Assembly (NCBI RefSeq): GCF_003287895.1
Contig: NZ_CP030280.1
Location: 288,001-352,000, forward strand
DNA length: 64,000 nucleotides
Reading direction: 5' to 3'
Source of the DNA: Blautia argi
GTDB lineage: Bacteria > Bacillota > Clostridia > Lachnospirales > Lachnospiraceae
Shown piece by piece: positions 24,899 through 33,944 of this stretch. A model generated the notes under the pieces. The model was not told the DNA's origin and did no database searches. It worked only from the letters and a program-made list of their open reading frames with translations. Each line of letters starts with the position of its first letter. The first letter of the stretch is position 1. A program made the position numbers and the translations under genes.

Positions 24899-24914
24899 AG
24901 TCACAAAAGTGACT
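24899..24914. promoter_or_regulatory. Operator O3 of the XRE repressor
   Basis: AGTCACAAAAGTGACT is a perfect palindrome sharing the CACAAAAGTG core of O1 and O2. It lies between the xis promoter and its RBS. Confidence 0.65.
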
Positions 24915-24929
24915 GGAAAGGAGGACGCT

Positions 24930-25121
24930 ATGAGAACTAATTATATGATGACTGTTGATGATGTCATGGAAGAATTAGGCGTGAAACGTAGTAAAGCATA
25001 TTCCATTCTGAAGCAGCTTAATGATGAACTGGCAAAGGAAGGATATGTGGCAGTTCGTGGAAAGATTCCACGTCCCTACTGGGAAACAAAATTTTATGGG
25101 TGCTCTCAGAGAGCAGTGTGA
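24930..25121 (+). CDS. Excisionase-like small DNA-binding protein
   Basis: The 63-residue protein has a winged-helix-like sequence (MTVDDVMEELGVKRSKAYSI, then VAVRGKIPRPYWETKFYG) similar to small Xis or replication-control proteins of Gram-positive elements. The start is the ATG at 24930 behind AAAGGAGG. It lies 13 bp upstream of the integrase and shares its operator-controlled promoter. Helping excision is inferred from size and position. Confidence 0.75.
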   Translation: MRTNYMMTVDDVMEELGVKRSKAYSILKQLNDELAKEGYVAVRGKIPRPYWETKFYGCSQRAV

Positions 25122-25134
25122 AGGAGGTTTTAAG

Positions 25135-26187
25135 ATGTCAGCTTACAAGGACAAAACACAGGGAACCTGGTATGTGAGCTTCCGCTATATTGACTGGACA
25201 GGTAAGAAAACGCAGAAGCTGAAAAGAGGGTTCAAGACAAAGAAAGAAGCATTGAATTATGAAAAGGAATTCATAAGAAAGACTGCAGCGGATATGAAAA
25301 TGGAGATGAACAGTTTTATTCAAGTCTATTTTGAAGATAAAAAGAATGAACTGAAAGAAAATTCAATCCGTAATAAGCAGCACATGATGAACAAGCACAT
25401 TGTTCCATATTTTGGAACAAGAAAAATGAATGAAATTACACCGGCAGAGATTATCCAGTGGCAGAATGCCATTCAGGAAAAAGGATACAGCAAGACTTAT
25501 GAGCGTATGATCCAGAATCAGTTAAATGCACTGTTTAATCATGCACAGAAAATTTACAATCTGAAGGAAAATCCATGTAAGAAAGTAAAAAAGATAGGGA
25601 AATCGGATGCAAATAAGCTGGAGTTCTGGACGAAAGCAGAATATGACAGATTTATCGCCGGGATTGAGCCGGGGAGTGAAGATTATCTGATATTTGAAAT
25701 TCTGTTCTGGACAGGAATTAGGGAAGGAGAGCTTCTAGCATTGAGTCTTTCGGATTTTGATATGAGTGGAAATCTCCTGCATATCAATAAGACCTATAAC
25801 CGGATCAAGAAAAGAGATGTGATTGATACTCCAAAAACAGAAAATTCGGTCCGTACTATTGATATTCCCAATTTTCTTAAGGAAGAGGTACAGGAGTATG
25901 CAAAGAAGCATTATGGATTTCCGGAAGATCAGCGGTTGTTCCCGATTGTGGCGAGAACACTGCAGAAACGTCTCAAAAAATATGAAGCATTGACTGGTGT
26001 AAAACCAATCAGAGTGCATGATATCCGGCACAGTCATGTGGCTTATCTTATTTATCAAGGGGTAGAGCCATTGATTATCAAGGAAAGGCTGGGGCACAAA
26101 GATATTCAGATGACATTGAACACTTATGGGCATCTATACCCGTCACAGCAGAAAAAAGTTGCTGAGATGCTGGACAATAAACGTTAA
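25135..26187 (+). CDS. int: Tyrosine integrase
   Basis: This 350-residue site-specific recombinase would integrate and excise the element. The N-terminal 50 residues resemble an AP2-type arm-binding domain (WYVSFRYIDWTGKKTQKLKR). Residues about 60-150 form the core-binding domain. The catalytic set is visible: R196 (TGIREGEL), K234 (DTPKTE), H295 and R298 (HDIRHS), H321 (GHKD) and Y331 (NTYGHLYP). RBS AAGGAGG precedes the ATG at 25135; the frame continues upstream over xis but without a better start. Confidence 0.96.
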   Translation: MSAYKDKTQGTWYVSFRYIDWTGKKTQKLKRGFKTKKEALNYEKEFIRKTAADMKMEMNSFIQVYFEDKKNELKENSIRNKQHMMNKHIVPYFGTRKMNEITPAEIIQWQNAIQEKGYSKTYERMIQNQLNALFNHAQKIYNLKENPCKKVKKIGKSDANKLEFWTKAEYDRFIAGIEPGSEDYLIFEILFWTGIREGELLALSLSDFDMSGNLLHINKTYNRIKKRDVIDTPKTENSVRTIDIPNFLKEEVQEYAKKHYGFPEDQRLFPIVARTLQKRLKKYEALTGVKPIRVHDIRHSHVAYLIYQGVEPLIIKERLGHKDIQMTLNTYGHLYPSQQKKVAEMLDNKR

Positions 26188-26206
26188 TACGGAGGAAAAG
26201 AAGCAA

Positions 26207-26377
26207 ATGAAAACAAAGAAAGTAGTCGGAAAAATATTCGATGCAATTAACTACAGTAAAAAGTTGAAGATAAGTTCCATTTTACCTGATCGAGATTCAG
26301 ATTATGTGATTCTTCTTGAATTAGAGGACGGAAGCAAATTTGAAATCATTATTATTCCTACAAGGAGATTTGTGTAA
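26207..26377 (+). CDS. Small hypothetical protein of the element
   Basis: A 56-residue protein starting MKTKKVVGKIFDAINYSKK behind GGAGG (26191-26195), 19 bp after int. It is basic at the N terminus and then alternates acidic and hydrophobic residues (DYVILLELEDGSKFEIIII). No family is recognised. Its strong RBS and position between int and the replication genes support a real gene. Confidence 0.6.
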   Translation: MKTKKVVGKIFDAINYSKKLKISSILPDRDSDYVILLELEDGSKFEIIIIPTRRFV

Positions 26378-26389
26378 GGAGCAAAAGCT

Positions 26390-26578
26390 ATGACTACTGA
26401 CAGACAAAAAGAAAAAGCCCAGATAAAATATCTGAGCAAGTTCTCTGATAATCAGATTCACTGATATACCATCTTGGCAGATTAAGTATATCACGAATTG
26501 AAAGATACAACAATTCCCGAATATCTGTTCATCGGAGACTTGCTCGGAGGGGCAGGAGGTAGAAGTGACATTATTTGA
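26390..26578 (+). pseudogene. Probable degraded small ORF
   Basis: Behind GGAGC an ATG at 26390 opens MTTDRQKEKAQIKYLSKFSD and stops after 24 codons at 26462. The same frame has a second stop at 26483 and then reads protein-like sequence (HELKDTTIPEYLFIGDLLGG) to 26578, overlapping the primase start. This looks like a small gene with two nonsense codons. It could instead be a genuine 24-residue peptide. Confidence 0.35.
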
Positions 26579-27239
26579 ACAGGTAAAAGAATGTGTGACA
26601 GCCAGACAGGCTGCAGAGCATTATGGGATTAAAGTAAAAAGAAATGGAATGGCATGTTGTCCGTTTCATAAAGACCGGCATCCAAGTATGAAGGCAGATA
26701 AAATATATCATTGCTTTGCATGTGGAGTGGGTGGTGATGCAATAGATTTTACAGCAAGGTTATTTAGAATATCACAGTATGAAGCTGCGAAAAAGCTGAT
26801 AGAAGATTTTGGACTGGATATAAAAGTCGAAGACAGAAACAAATACAAAAGGACGCACCAAAGCAGGAATACTTTGATATCAAAGAAACCTAAAGTTGTG
26901 ATGATCAGAGAAAAACTGGAGCAGTGGTTGAAACATGCAACAGACGTGCTGATCAGATATCTGAAATGGATTCAGTTTTGGAAAGAGTTTTACAGACCAG
27001 AACCAGAAGAAGAGTGGCACGAATTATTTACGGAGGCATTGGAAAATGAAAGAAAGATAAATGACTATCTGGACGTGCTGATGTTTGGAACAGGAGAAGA
27101 GATTGTAGAGTTTTTCAAGATGAAGAGAAGGGAGGTTGAAAAAATTGAAGAAAGAATTAACGAATATCAGCGAGAAGTCCTTGATGGAATTAGAAGATAT
27201 TGTGAACGAGGAAATGCTTACAACAGAAGATGTCAATAA
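26565..27239 (+). CDS. CHC2 zinc-finger primase-like protein
   Basis: The 224-residue protein starts with GTG at 26565 behind AGGAGG. Its first 90 residues form a DnaG-type CHC2 zinc finger (CPFHKDRHPSMKADKIYHCF, then CGVGGDAIDF). The rest is charged and helical with no TOPRIM domain, so it would bind DNA rather than be a full primase. It overlaps the next gene, encoding a VapE-type helicase, by about 95 bp. The pair is a common replication module of Firmicute mobile elements. Confidence 0.85.
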   Translation: MTLFEQVKECVTARQAAEHYGIKVKRNGMACCPFHKDRHPSMKADKIYHCFACGVGGDAIDFTARLFRISQYEAAKKLIEDFGLDIKVEDRNKYKRTHQSRNTLISKKPKVVMIREKLEQWLKHATDVLIRYLKWIQFWKEFYRPEPEEEWHELFTEALENERKINDYLDVLMFGTGEEIVEFFKMKRREVEKIEERINEYQREVLDGIRRYCERGNAYNRRCQ

Positions 27240-28521
27240 TATGTTGGAGCATACGGATAAAGGAAGAATAAAGCAGACAATTAGAAATTGTGTAACCGTA
27301 CTTCAAAATGATCCGGTATTGAAAAAAGCGATTAAACGAAATGAACTTTCTGGAAGAATGGACATTGTAAAAGAGGTTCCCTGGGAGCGGAGGAATAATA
27401 GTCCTACGGTTACAGATACTGATGAAAATAATTTGAAGATGTATCTGGAAGAAAATTATGAACTGACAAGTGAGCGTGTGATCAAAGCAGGAGTAGATAT
27501 TGTTTCCAATGAAAATAAATATCACCCAATTAGGGATTATCTGGAGAGTCTGGTCTGGGACGGAATTCCAAGAATAGAAAATATGCTTCCACATTTTCTG
27601 GGAGCAGAAAAGAGCAAATATACAATCGGAGTAATGAAAATGCACATGCTGGCAGCGATTTCAAGAATTTATGAACCGGGAATAAAATATGATATTATGT
27701 TGTGTTTGGTTGGGAGTCAGGGAGCCGGAAAGTCCACATTTTTCAAATATCTGGCGATAAAAGAAGAATGGTTCAGCGACAATCTGGATCATCTGGACGA
27801 TGAAAATATTTACAGAAAACTGCAGAACCACTGGATTATCGAAATGGGAGAAATGAAGGCAACTGTCACAGCAAAGAATATTGAACAGATAAAATCGTTT
27901 CTGAGCAGACAGAAAGAAACTTATAAAGTGCCTTATGAAGTTCACCCGGAGGATAGACCGAGACAGTGTGTATTTTGCGGAACATCAAATGATCTGAATT
28001 TTCTTCCTCTGGACAGAACCGGAAACAGACGATTTGCTCCGGTGATGACAGATATGCCGAAAGCAGAAGTTCATATTCTGGACAATGAGGCAGAGAGCAA
28101 AGCCTATATCGAACAGGCCTGGGCAGAGGCAATGGTACTGTATCGACAGGGAAATGTGTTCTTAGGATTTACAAAGGAAATTGAGGAAGAGGCAAAGCGT
28201 CTGCAGAAAGAATTTATGCCGGAAGATACCAATGCCGGAATCATACAGGCATTTCTTGATGACTACGATGACGAGTATGTATGTACCAGAATTCTGTTCG
28301 ATGAAGCGCTACATCGAACTGGAGAAATGAAACAGTGGGAAAGTAAAGAGATTGCTAATATTATGAACAATGCAATTGAAGGCTGGAAACCACATGGTAC
28401 ACATCGGTTCGGAAAGGAATATGGAATACAGCGTTCATGGAAAAGGATGGAAGATTCTGTGAAGAAAGATAAAGACGGCTTTATGGAAGTACCGGAACAG
28501 TTGGAGATACCGTTTGAGTAA
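27145..28521 (+). CDS. Virulence-associated E (VapE)-type replication ATPase
   Basis: The protein of about 458 residues has the VapE pattern: PIRDYLESLVWDGIPRIENM, then Walker A LVGSQGAGKST, then WIIEMGEMKAT and FCGTSNDLNFLPLDRTGNRR. VapE proteins are superfamily 3-like helicases of phages, satellites and integrative elements. The TTG at 27145 is preferred since GGGAGG (27130-27135) sits nine bases upstream; TTG at 27136 touches the RBS. The start overlaps the primase gene, suggesting translational coupling. Confidence 0.88.
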   Translation: MKKELTNISEKSLMELEDIVNEEMLTTEDVNNMLEHTDKGRIKQTIRNCVTVLQNDPVLKKAIKRNELSGRMDIVKEVPWERRNNSPTVTDTDENNLKMYLEENYELTSERVIKAGVDIVSNENKYHPIRDYLESLVWDGIPRIENMLPHFLGAEKSKYTIGVMKMHMLAAISRIYEPGIKYDIMLCLVGSQGAGKSTFFKYLAIKEEWFSDNLDHLDDENIYRKLQNHWIIEMGEMKATVTAKNIEQIKSFLSRQKETYKVPYEVHPEDRPRQCVFCGTSNDLNFLPLDRTGNRRFAPVMTDMPKAEVHILDNEAESKAYIEQAWAEAMVLYRQGNVFLGFTKEIEEEAKRLQKEFMPEDTNAGIIQAFLDDYDDEYVCTRILFDEALHRTGEMKQWESKEIANIMNNAIEGWKPHGTHRFGKEYGIQRSWKRMEDSVKKDKDGFMEVPEQLEIPFE

Positions 28522-28635
28522 AGATTATTGTAAACGATGTAAACGGAACTTGAAGGAAAAACTTAAAAAGTTAACTTTTAAAATCTTTTGAGCCCCGTTT
28601 ACAAATTCCGTTTACAAATTGGAAAGGAGCAGAAA

Positions 28636-28840
28636 ATGATGAAACAGGGAAGATTAGGATACAACAGTAGTAATGGAAGATATGGATTATTATCATCAGA
28701 CTTATGGATTGATACAGGATTTCACTGTGGAGAAGGACTGGAAGTGCTGGTAGGTGATGAATCTGGCAAGAGAATGGTATCTGGTGGGGACACCTTATTG
28801 TGGAGATTTGGAATATGTGCAGGCAAAGATATCGAAATAA
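28636..28840 (+). CDS. DUF5348 family protein, frame broken by one extra base
   Basis: The start MMKQGRLGYNSSNGRYG to HCGEGLEVLVGDE matches the DUF5348 family of small proteins next to Mob genes. After GDESGKR the frame leaves the family, running open to 28956. Deleting one A of the AA at 28773-28774 gives RWYLVGTPYCGDLEYVQAK and a stop at 28838-28840, a normal 67-residue member. The insertion resembles others in the window and may be a sequence error. RBS AAAGGAG precedes the ATG. Confidence 0.7.
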
Positions 28841-28904
28841 ATAGCCCCCGGCAGGGCGCAAGGGGACTTTTGATGGACGGTACGGCTGTCGAAAGTGCTT
28901 TTGC

Positions 28905-29005
28905 GTTACTTTTGACAAAAGTAACAAAACTGCCGTATCCGGTGAAAATTTCTTAAATATCGCCATAACTGGCGTAAATAAAAATTATGTGCCATGTCTG
29001 GCACT
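28905..29005 (+). other. Candidate origin of transfer (oriT) upstream of the relaxase
   Basis: Three hairpins lie in the 190-base gap before the relaxase gene. GTTACTTTT (28905-28913) pairs with AAAAGTAAC (28917-28925). CGCCA/TGGCG (about 28962-28975) and GTGCCA/TGGCAC (about 28989-29004) are two similar stem-loops 28 bp apart. Hairpins directly upstream of a MobV gene are the expected oriT arrangement. The nick site is not identified. Confidence 0.55.
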
Positions 29006-29031
29006 CGAGTAGAAAAGAGGTGAGAAAATTT

Positions 29032-30447
29032 ATGATGAAACGGACAATCAGTGGCATGATCGGAGCCGGTTCACTGGCTCATAACAGACGGGATTTTGTA
29101 GCAGAAAATGTAGATCCGGACAGAGTGCAATTGAACATTTGTTATAATAATGAGAATCTGAAAGAAGTTTATAAGGAACTGTTTGACGATGCTGCGGAGA
29201 GATACAATGTCGGGAAAAGAAAGGACCGGCAGATTGCAAATTATTATGAAAAAATCCGCCAGGGCAAACAGGAGAAGTTGTTCCATGAAGTAATCTTCCA
29301 GATAGGAAATCGTGAGGATATGGCAGTGGGAACATCAGAAGGAAATCTGGCTGTAAAGATACTGGACGAATATGTGAAAGACTTCCAGAAGCGGAATCCG
29401 ACACTTCGGGTATTTAGCTGCTATCTGCATCAGGACGAAGCTACTCCGCATCTGCATATTGACTTTGTTCCTTATGTGACCAACTGGAAGGGAAAAGGAA
29501 TGGATACCAGAGTTTCACTGAAACAGGCATTAAAAAGTCTTGGATTTCAAGGTGGAAATAAGCATGACACAGAACTGAACCAGTGGATAAATCATGAAAA
29601 AGAAGTGCTGGCAGAAATTGCAATGCAGCATGGAATTGAATGGGAGCAGAAAGGTACACATGAAGAGCATCTGGATGTTTACAATTTCAAAAAAAAAGAA
29701 CGTAAGAAGGAAGTGCAGGAACTGGAACAGGAAAAAGAAAATCTGACAGCAGAGAATGAAGGCCTGACTTCTCAGATTGCGGACGCAAGGGCAGATATTA
29801 AGCTACTGGAAGAAGAAAAAATTCAGTTCCAGAAAGATAAAGAGATAGCGGAAAAACGTGCGGAGAAAGTAGAAACGGAATTGAAAAAACTGGAGGACAG
29901 AAGAGAATTCCTGCAACCAGTGATGGATAATGTCAGTAAGGAAATAAAAGAATATGGAATGATCAAAACATTTCTACCGGAAGCTACTACGTTAGAACGT
30001 GCGGTAACTTACCGGGATAAGAAAATCAAACCGTTATTCATTGAAATGAAAAATAAAATAGGTGCGATGGCTGCACAGGTGAAAGAACTTACCAGAGAAA
30101 GAGATAACTGGAAAAGTAAGTTTCAGAAGAAAAAGCAGGAGCATGAGAACATAAAAAAGGAACTGGCAGAAGTTAAGAAGGATTATCAGAAATTATCTGG
30201 TGAGAAAGAAATGTTGCAAGGACTTGCGGACAGATATAATCGGCTTTTACGCATGTTGGGGAAAGATATGGTAGAAAGACTGGTACAGGACGATATCCGG
30301 ATTCAGGCGGAACTTGAAGCGAGAAAACAGAAGGAGCAAATGCCGAAAAAAATAGGTGACCGTATACAATGGGCAAGAGAACGAAGTGAAGAACACAATG
30401 CAAAAATTAAGAAGAATAAAGCAAAGTACAGAGGAATGGAGTTGTAA
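29032..30447 (+). CDS. mobV: MobV-family relaxase (plasmid recombination/mobilization protein)
   Basis: The 471-residue relaxase would nick oriT and lead the strand into a recipient through another element's machinery. The N-terminal region has the MobV HNRR motif (SLAHNRRDF) and the HUH metal motif in PHLHIDFVPY near residue 145-155. From about residue 210 the protein is a long coiled coil rich in Glu and Lys. Start ATG at 29032 follows GAGGTGAG; a frame extension to 28987 covers the last oriT hairpin and is rejected. tnpV follows four bases later. Confidence 0.93.
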   Translation: MMKRTISGMIGAGSLAHNRRDFVAENVDPDRVQLNICYNNENLKEVYKELFDDAAERYNVGKRKDRQIANYYEKIRQGKQEKLFHEVIFQIGNREDMAVGTSEGNLAVKILDEYVKDFQKRNPTLRVFSCYLHQDEATPHLHIDFVPYVTNWKGKGMDTRVSLKQALKSLGFQGGNKHDTELNQWINHEKEVLAEIAMQHGIEWEQKGTHEEHLDVYNFKKKERKKEVQELEQEKENLTAENEGLTSQIADARADIKLLEEEKIQFQKDKEIAEKRAEKVETELKKLEDRREFLQPVMDNVSKEIKEYGMIKTFLPEATTLERAVTYRDKKIKPLFIEMKNKIGAMAAQVKELTRERDNWKSKFQKKKQEHENIKKELAEVKKDYQKLSGEKEMLQGLADRYNRLLRMLGKDMVERLVQDDIRIQAELEARKQKEQMPKKIGDRIQWARERSEEHNAKIKKNKAKYRGMEL

Positions 30448-30451
30448 GAAT

Positions 30452-30829
30452 ATGAAGAAACAGATTTATGATGAAAAGAACGGACTGAACTACACACTGC
30501 ATGGAGATTATTATCTGCCAGACCTGGAAATCAATGAGGAAGAACCTACATATGGGAAGTATGGAATAATGCGAAAACAGTTTTTGAAGGAACACAGGAG
30601 TGCCAGGTATCAATATCTGGTACTGACCGGGAAACTGACGGAGCATTTGAATCAGGTAGACAAAGAAGCAAGAGAAAAAGTTGAGATGCTGGTGGAGCAG
30701 ATGGCTGAACGGTGGGGCGTTACGGAAGAACTAAAGACGCAGAATCAGATGGAATGGGTGAGAAGGATGAATAATATCAAAGCAAATGCTGAAGAAATAG
30801 CATTGAAAGAAATAATATATTATTTATAA
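30452..30829 (+). CDS. tnpV: TnpV family protein
   Basis: The 125-residue protein (IYDEKNGLNYTLHGDYYLPD, then GKYGIMRKQFLKEHRSARY) matches TnpV, a small protein next to relaxases in Tn4451-like mobilizable transposons. Its function is unknown. It starts four bases after the relaxase stop and is probably translated from the same mRNA. The insertion sequence begins 37 bp after its stop. Confidence 0.85.
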   Translation: MKKQIYDEKNGLNYTLHGDYYLPDLEINEEEPTYGKYGIMRKQFLKEHRSARYQYLVLTGKLTEHLNQVDKEAREKVEMLVEQMAERWGVTEELKTQNQMEWVRRMNNIKANAEEIALKEIIYYL

Positions 30830-30866
30830 TGCAAAAGGAATCTCTGTTCAAAATATTTATTGATAA

Positions 30867-32191
30867 CTATAAATGAGTAAATACCAAATATTGCACAAAA
30901 TAAAGACACCCGCTGTTGAATGATGTATAATTGAAGTACCAACAAACAACATACTCAAACAACAAGGGGGTGCCCGTTGCAAACAGTATACATCATTCTA
31001 ACAGTATTTACAATTACTTTAAAACCTTAAAACTCGGCTTATTTTTATCCGATGTGTACCTAAACCATCTGATGACTATCATTGTTTCCGTTTTCCTCCG
31101 TGGTTACAGGGGGAAAACTGTAGATTTCGCCGAAGTAAGTAACCAGCATAGAACCACAACCGCCTATTTCCTGAACCACGGCAAGTGGAATGATTCCGCT
31201 CTCCAGGATACTTTGAAAAATGCCGTCATACAGGTTATTTATCTGGAAGCGCAACGCTCAGGACAGCCTGTTTTCTGTATTGTGGATGATACGATTGCTT
31301 CGCATACCAGGCCTTCGTTACAGGCCGGGCATCCAATTGAAGCGGCGTACTTTCATCAATCCCATTTAAAGGGCTGTCAGGATTATGGGCATCAGATTGT
31401 TTCTGTCATGCTTTCCTGTAATGGGCTCATACTGAATTATGCCGACATCCTGTATGACAAATCAAAGTCAAAGATACAGATTGTCCAGGAGATTGCGGAT
31501 GAACTTCCTGTGGCACCGGTGATTTCCTATTTCCTATGCGACAGCTGGTATACCTCCGTAAAGGTAATGGAGAGTTTTATCCGGAAAGGATTTTATACGA
31601 TTGGAGCGCTGAAGACCAACCGGGTCATCTATCCATGCGGAATCCGCCAGAAAGTCAGTGAGTTTGCCCTTCATTTGAGAAAAACAGACCGTGCTGTCAG
31701 CCTTGTGACCGTTGGCGGCCGTGAATTCTATGTGTATCGCTACGAAGGAGAACTCAATGATATTCCAAACGCGGTGGTTATTATCAGCTATCCCCGGGAA
31801 GCTTTTGGAAATCCGAAATCGCTGAGGGTATTTATATCCACAAATGCCGGAATATCCACACAGGAAATCCTTGACACATATACAGAACGGTGGCCAATCG
31901 AATTATTTTTCCGTCAGAGCAAAAACAAACTTGCGCTGGACAAATGTCAGATCCGCTCACGGCAGGGAATCGAGCGGTATTGGCTGATCATGTCATTGGT
32001 TCATTACATGTGCTGTATGCATTCTGGGAAATACAATACCTTCGAGGAAGGATACCGGTATTTTCAAGATCAAGTCAAAACAGAGCGAATCGGTAATCTG
32101 CACCAGTTCATAAAAAATGGCGCGTCACTTGAAGCTGTTTTGAAACTGGTAGGGTAGTTTTGTGCAAATTTCAATATTTGCTCATTTATAG
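30867..32191. mobile_element. Complete insertion sequence with 7-bp target duplication
   Basis: The element is 1325 bp. Imperfect 34-bp terminal inverted repeats (28 matches, beginning CTATAAATGAG) lie at 30867-30900 and 32158-32191. Directly outside is TTGATAA on both sides (30860-30866 and 32192-32198), a target-site duplication. One transposase fills it. It sits between tnpV and the first methyltransferase and does not appear to break a gene. The intact ends suggest recent insertion. Confidence 0.9.
30931..32157 (+). CDS. DDE transposase (IS701/IS4-like superfamily)
   Basis: The transposase of up to 408 residues has the DDE set: VDDTIASHTRP (first Asp), CDSWYTS (second Asp), and YTERWPIELFFRQSK (Glu in the Y-(2)-R-(3)-E-type signature). 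The frame opens at TTG 30931; GTG at 30970 after AAGGGGG is an alternative start, so the N terminus is uncertain. The protein is uninterrupted, so the copy may be active. Family assignment within the IS4-like group is from motif recall only. Confidence 0.88.
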   Translation: MKYQQTTYSNNKGVPVANSIHHSNSIYNYFKTLKLGLFLSDVYLNHLMTIIVSVFLRGYRGKTVDFAEVSNQHRTTTAYFLNHGKWNDSALQDTLKNAVIQVIYLEAQRSGQPVFCIVDDTIASHTRPSLQAGHPIEAAYFHQSHLKGCQDYGHQIVSVMLSCNGLILNYADILYDKSKSKIQIVQEIADELPVAPVISYFLCDSWYTSVKVMESFIRKGFYTIGALKTNRVIYPCGIRQKVSEFALHLRKTDRAVSLVTVGGREFYVYRYEGELNDIPNAVVIISYPREAFGNPKSLRVFISTNAGISTQEILDTYTERWPIELFFRQSKNKLALDKCQIRSRQGIERYWLIMSLVHYMCCMHSGKYNTFEEGYRYFQDQVKTERIGNLHQFIKNGASLEAVLKLVG

Positions 32192-32250
32192 TTGATAATT
32201 AATATTTGGATGGAGATTTTTCATGGACAAATAAACAATGTGGAAGTATA

Positions 32251-33001
32251 ATGAGCAAAAAAGAAGGGAGCGATTGTTATAAGAGAAACACCAGAAAGAT
32301 TCAAATTAGAAGATACGACAATATGGTCTTTTCCTGAAAGAGGAAATTGGGCTACGCATTCAGGAAAATACAGAGGAAACTGGTCTCCGTATATTCCTAG
32401 AAATATCATTTTACGATACTCAAAGAAAAAAGACTGGATACTAGATCAATTCTTAGGCAGTGGCACAACGTTGATTGAAGCAAAGTTATTGGGAAGAAAT
32501 GCAATTGGCGTTGATATAAATTCTGAAGCTGTCAAATTATCTAACACAAATCTAAATTTTACTTGTCAAGAAAAATCAAAAATATTCACCAAACAAGGAA
32601 ATGCAAACAATTTATCATTTATAAAAGACGAAAGTATAGATCTTATCTGTACCCACCCACCATATGCTGATATTATACGATATAGTAAAGAAATTCCAGG
32701 AGATATTTCTCATTTAAAATATGAGGATTTTTTGCAGGAACTGGAACAGGTTGCAAAAGAAGCATATAGGGTACTAAAAAGGCAAGGAATATGTGCATTT
32801 ATGATTGGAGATATACGGAAGAAAGGCTATGTGCTACCACTGGGAATGAATTCTATGCAAAAATTTGTTGATGCAGGACTTAAACTTAAAGAAATTATTA
32901 TAAAAGAACAGTATAATTGCAAAGCTACAGAATATTGGGATAATATAGAAAAAACATTTTTAATGTTGGCACATGAATATATATTCGTGTTAGAAAAATA
33001 A
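32251..33001 (+). CDS. SAM-dependent DNA methyltransferase, frame broken by one extra base
   Basis: The gene modifies DNA as part of the restriction-modification module. Motif I is LDQFLGSGTTLIEAK and the catalytic motif is THPPYADI (an HPPY variant of the N4/N6-type NPPY). From the ATG at 32251 the frame reads MSKKEGSD and then is lost; removing one T of the TT at 32274-32275 joins it to VIRETPERFKLEDTTIWSF and gives a 249-residue protein. Without this correction no ordinary start exists for the N-terminal domain. It converges with the Dam-like gene. Confidence 0.8.
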
Positions 33002-33006
33002 AAATA

Positions 33007-33054
33007 TTTACAAAGGAGATACGAGACGAGTGTCGAGTATATCTCCTTTGTAAA
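33007..33054. terminator. Bidirectional terminator between converging methyltransferase genes
   Basis: TTTACAAAGGAGAT (33007-33020) and ATCTCCTTTGTAAA (33041-33054) pair perfectly. It lies between the stops of the two converging genes. Confidence 0.75.
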
Positions 33055-33061
33055 GAAATAT

Positions 33062-33925
33062 CTACCAAGTAAGAAGTAGTTTATCATGAACAACTTCATT
33101 TTGCATGGTTTGACCAGCGTTTTGTAATCGATCAATCATAGAGGTACCACAGTTGACAAAAATTTCTCTTTCAAATAAACCCATAGGTGGTGTGACAGAA
33201 ATATCTTTTTTATTGGATTCCCGTGTGCCATTGATTGATAACATTACATAAACACCTCTGGCTTTGCATTCAGCTATTTTATTGAATAATGTTTCTATAT
33301 TGAAAGTTTGAGCACCATAAATAATGCTTTGGCTATGAGTATATGGCGGATCACAATAAACTACGTCACCAGGTTGTGCTTTATCCATACATTCTTCAAA
33401 TGACATAGTTGAAAAAGTCGAGTTTTTTATAAGATCGTGCCATAAATCTACTCTTTTTGAAAAGGTTTCTGGCTTGATAGGGTTATGTGGACCTTTGGGA
33501 GTGGACATATACCCATCTGCTTTTCGGAAACGGATTATTCCGGAGTAGCATGTACGTGATAGAAGACAGAAATCAAGAGCATTGTGATTGCTATTAAATC
33601 TATCTCTAATTTCATTGTATTTGTTACTAGGATCTTTATAATAATCTTCAATTTCCTTTGAATAATAATTTTTTATTTGCTGCGGATCATATTTGACGAT
33701 ATTAAAAATATCAATTAAAAATGGTAAGATATCGCTGGCATATGAATGAGTAAAACTAGGGGTGCTGGTTGTGCTGTTTTGGTATAGTAATTGTGCCATT
33801 ACAGCACCGCTACCTAAAAATGGTTCATAGTAGTTATTAAATTGTTCGGGCATATATGAAATAATGGTTTCGGCAAAGCGTTGCTTATTTCCGATCCACT
33901 TTAATAATGCTGGTACTTTGGACAT
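33062..33925 (-). CDS. D12-class (Dam-like) N6-adenine methyltransferase
   Basis: The 287-residue enzyme has the D12 class layout: LLKWIGNKQRF near the N terminus, SAM motif EPFLGSGAVMAQLL at about 35-48, and catalytic DPPY in VVYCDPPYTHS. Such enzymes methylate adenine, often within GATC-like sites. It is transcribed away from the controller-protein gene, and the C-box lies 20 bp upstream of its start, so the controller may act on it too. Its recognition sequence cannot be told. Confidence 0.9.
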   Translation of the reverse strand: MSKVPALLKWIGNKQRFAETIISYMPEQFNNYYEPFLGSGAVMAQLLYQNSTTSTPSFTHSYASDILPFLIDIFNIVKYDPQQIKNYYSKEIEDYYKDPSNKYNEIRDRFNSNHNALDFCLLSRTCYSGIIRFRKADGYMSTPKGPHNPIKPETFSKRVDLWHDLIKNSTFSTMSFEECMDKAQPGDVVYCDPPYTHSQSIIYGAQTFNIETLFNKIAECKARGVYVMLSINGTRESNKKDISVTPPMGLFEREIFVNCGTSMIDRLQNAGQTMQNEVVHDKLLLTW

Positions 33926-33944
33926 TGCTCAAACCTCACATGTA

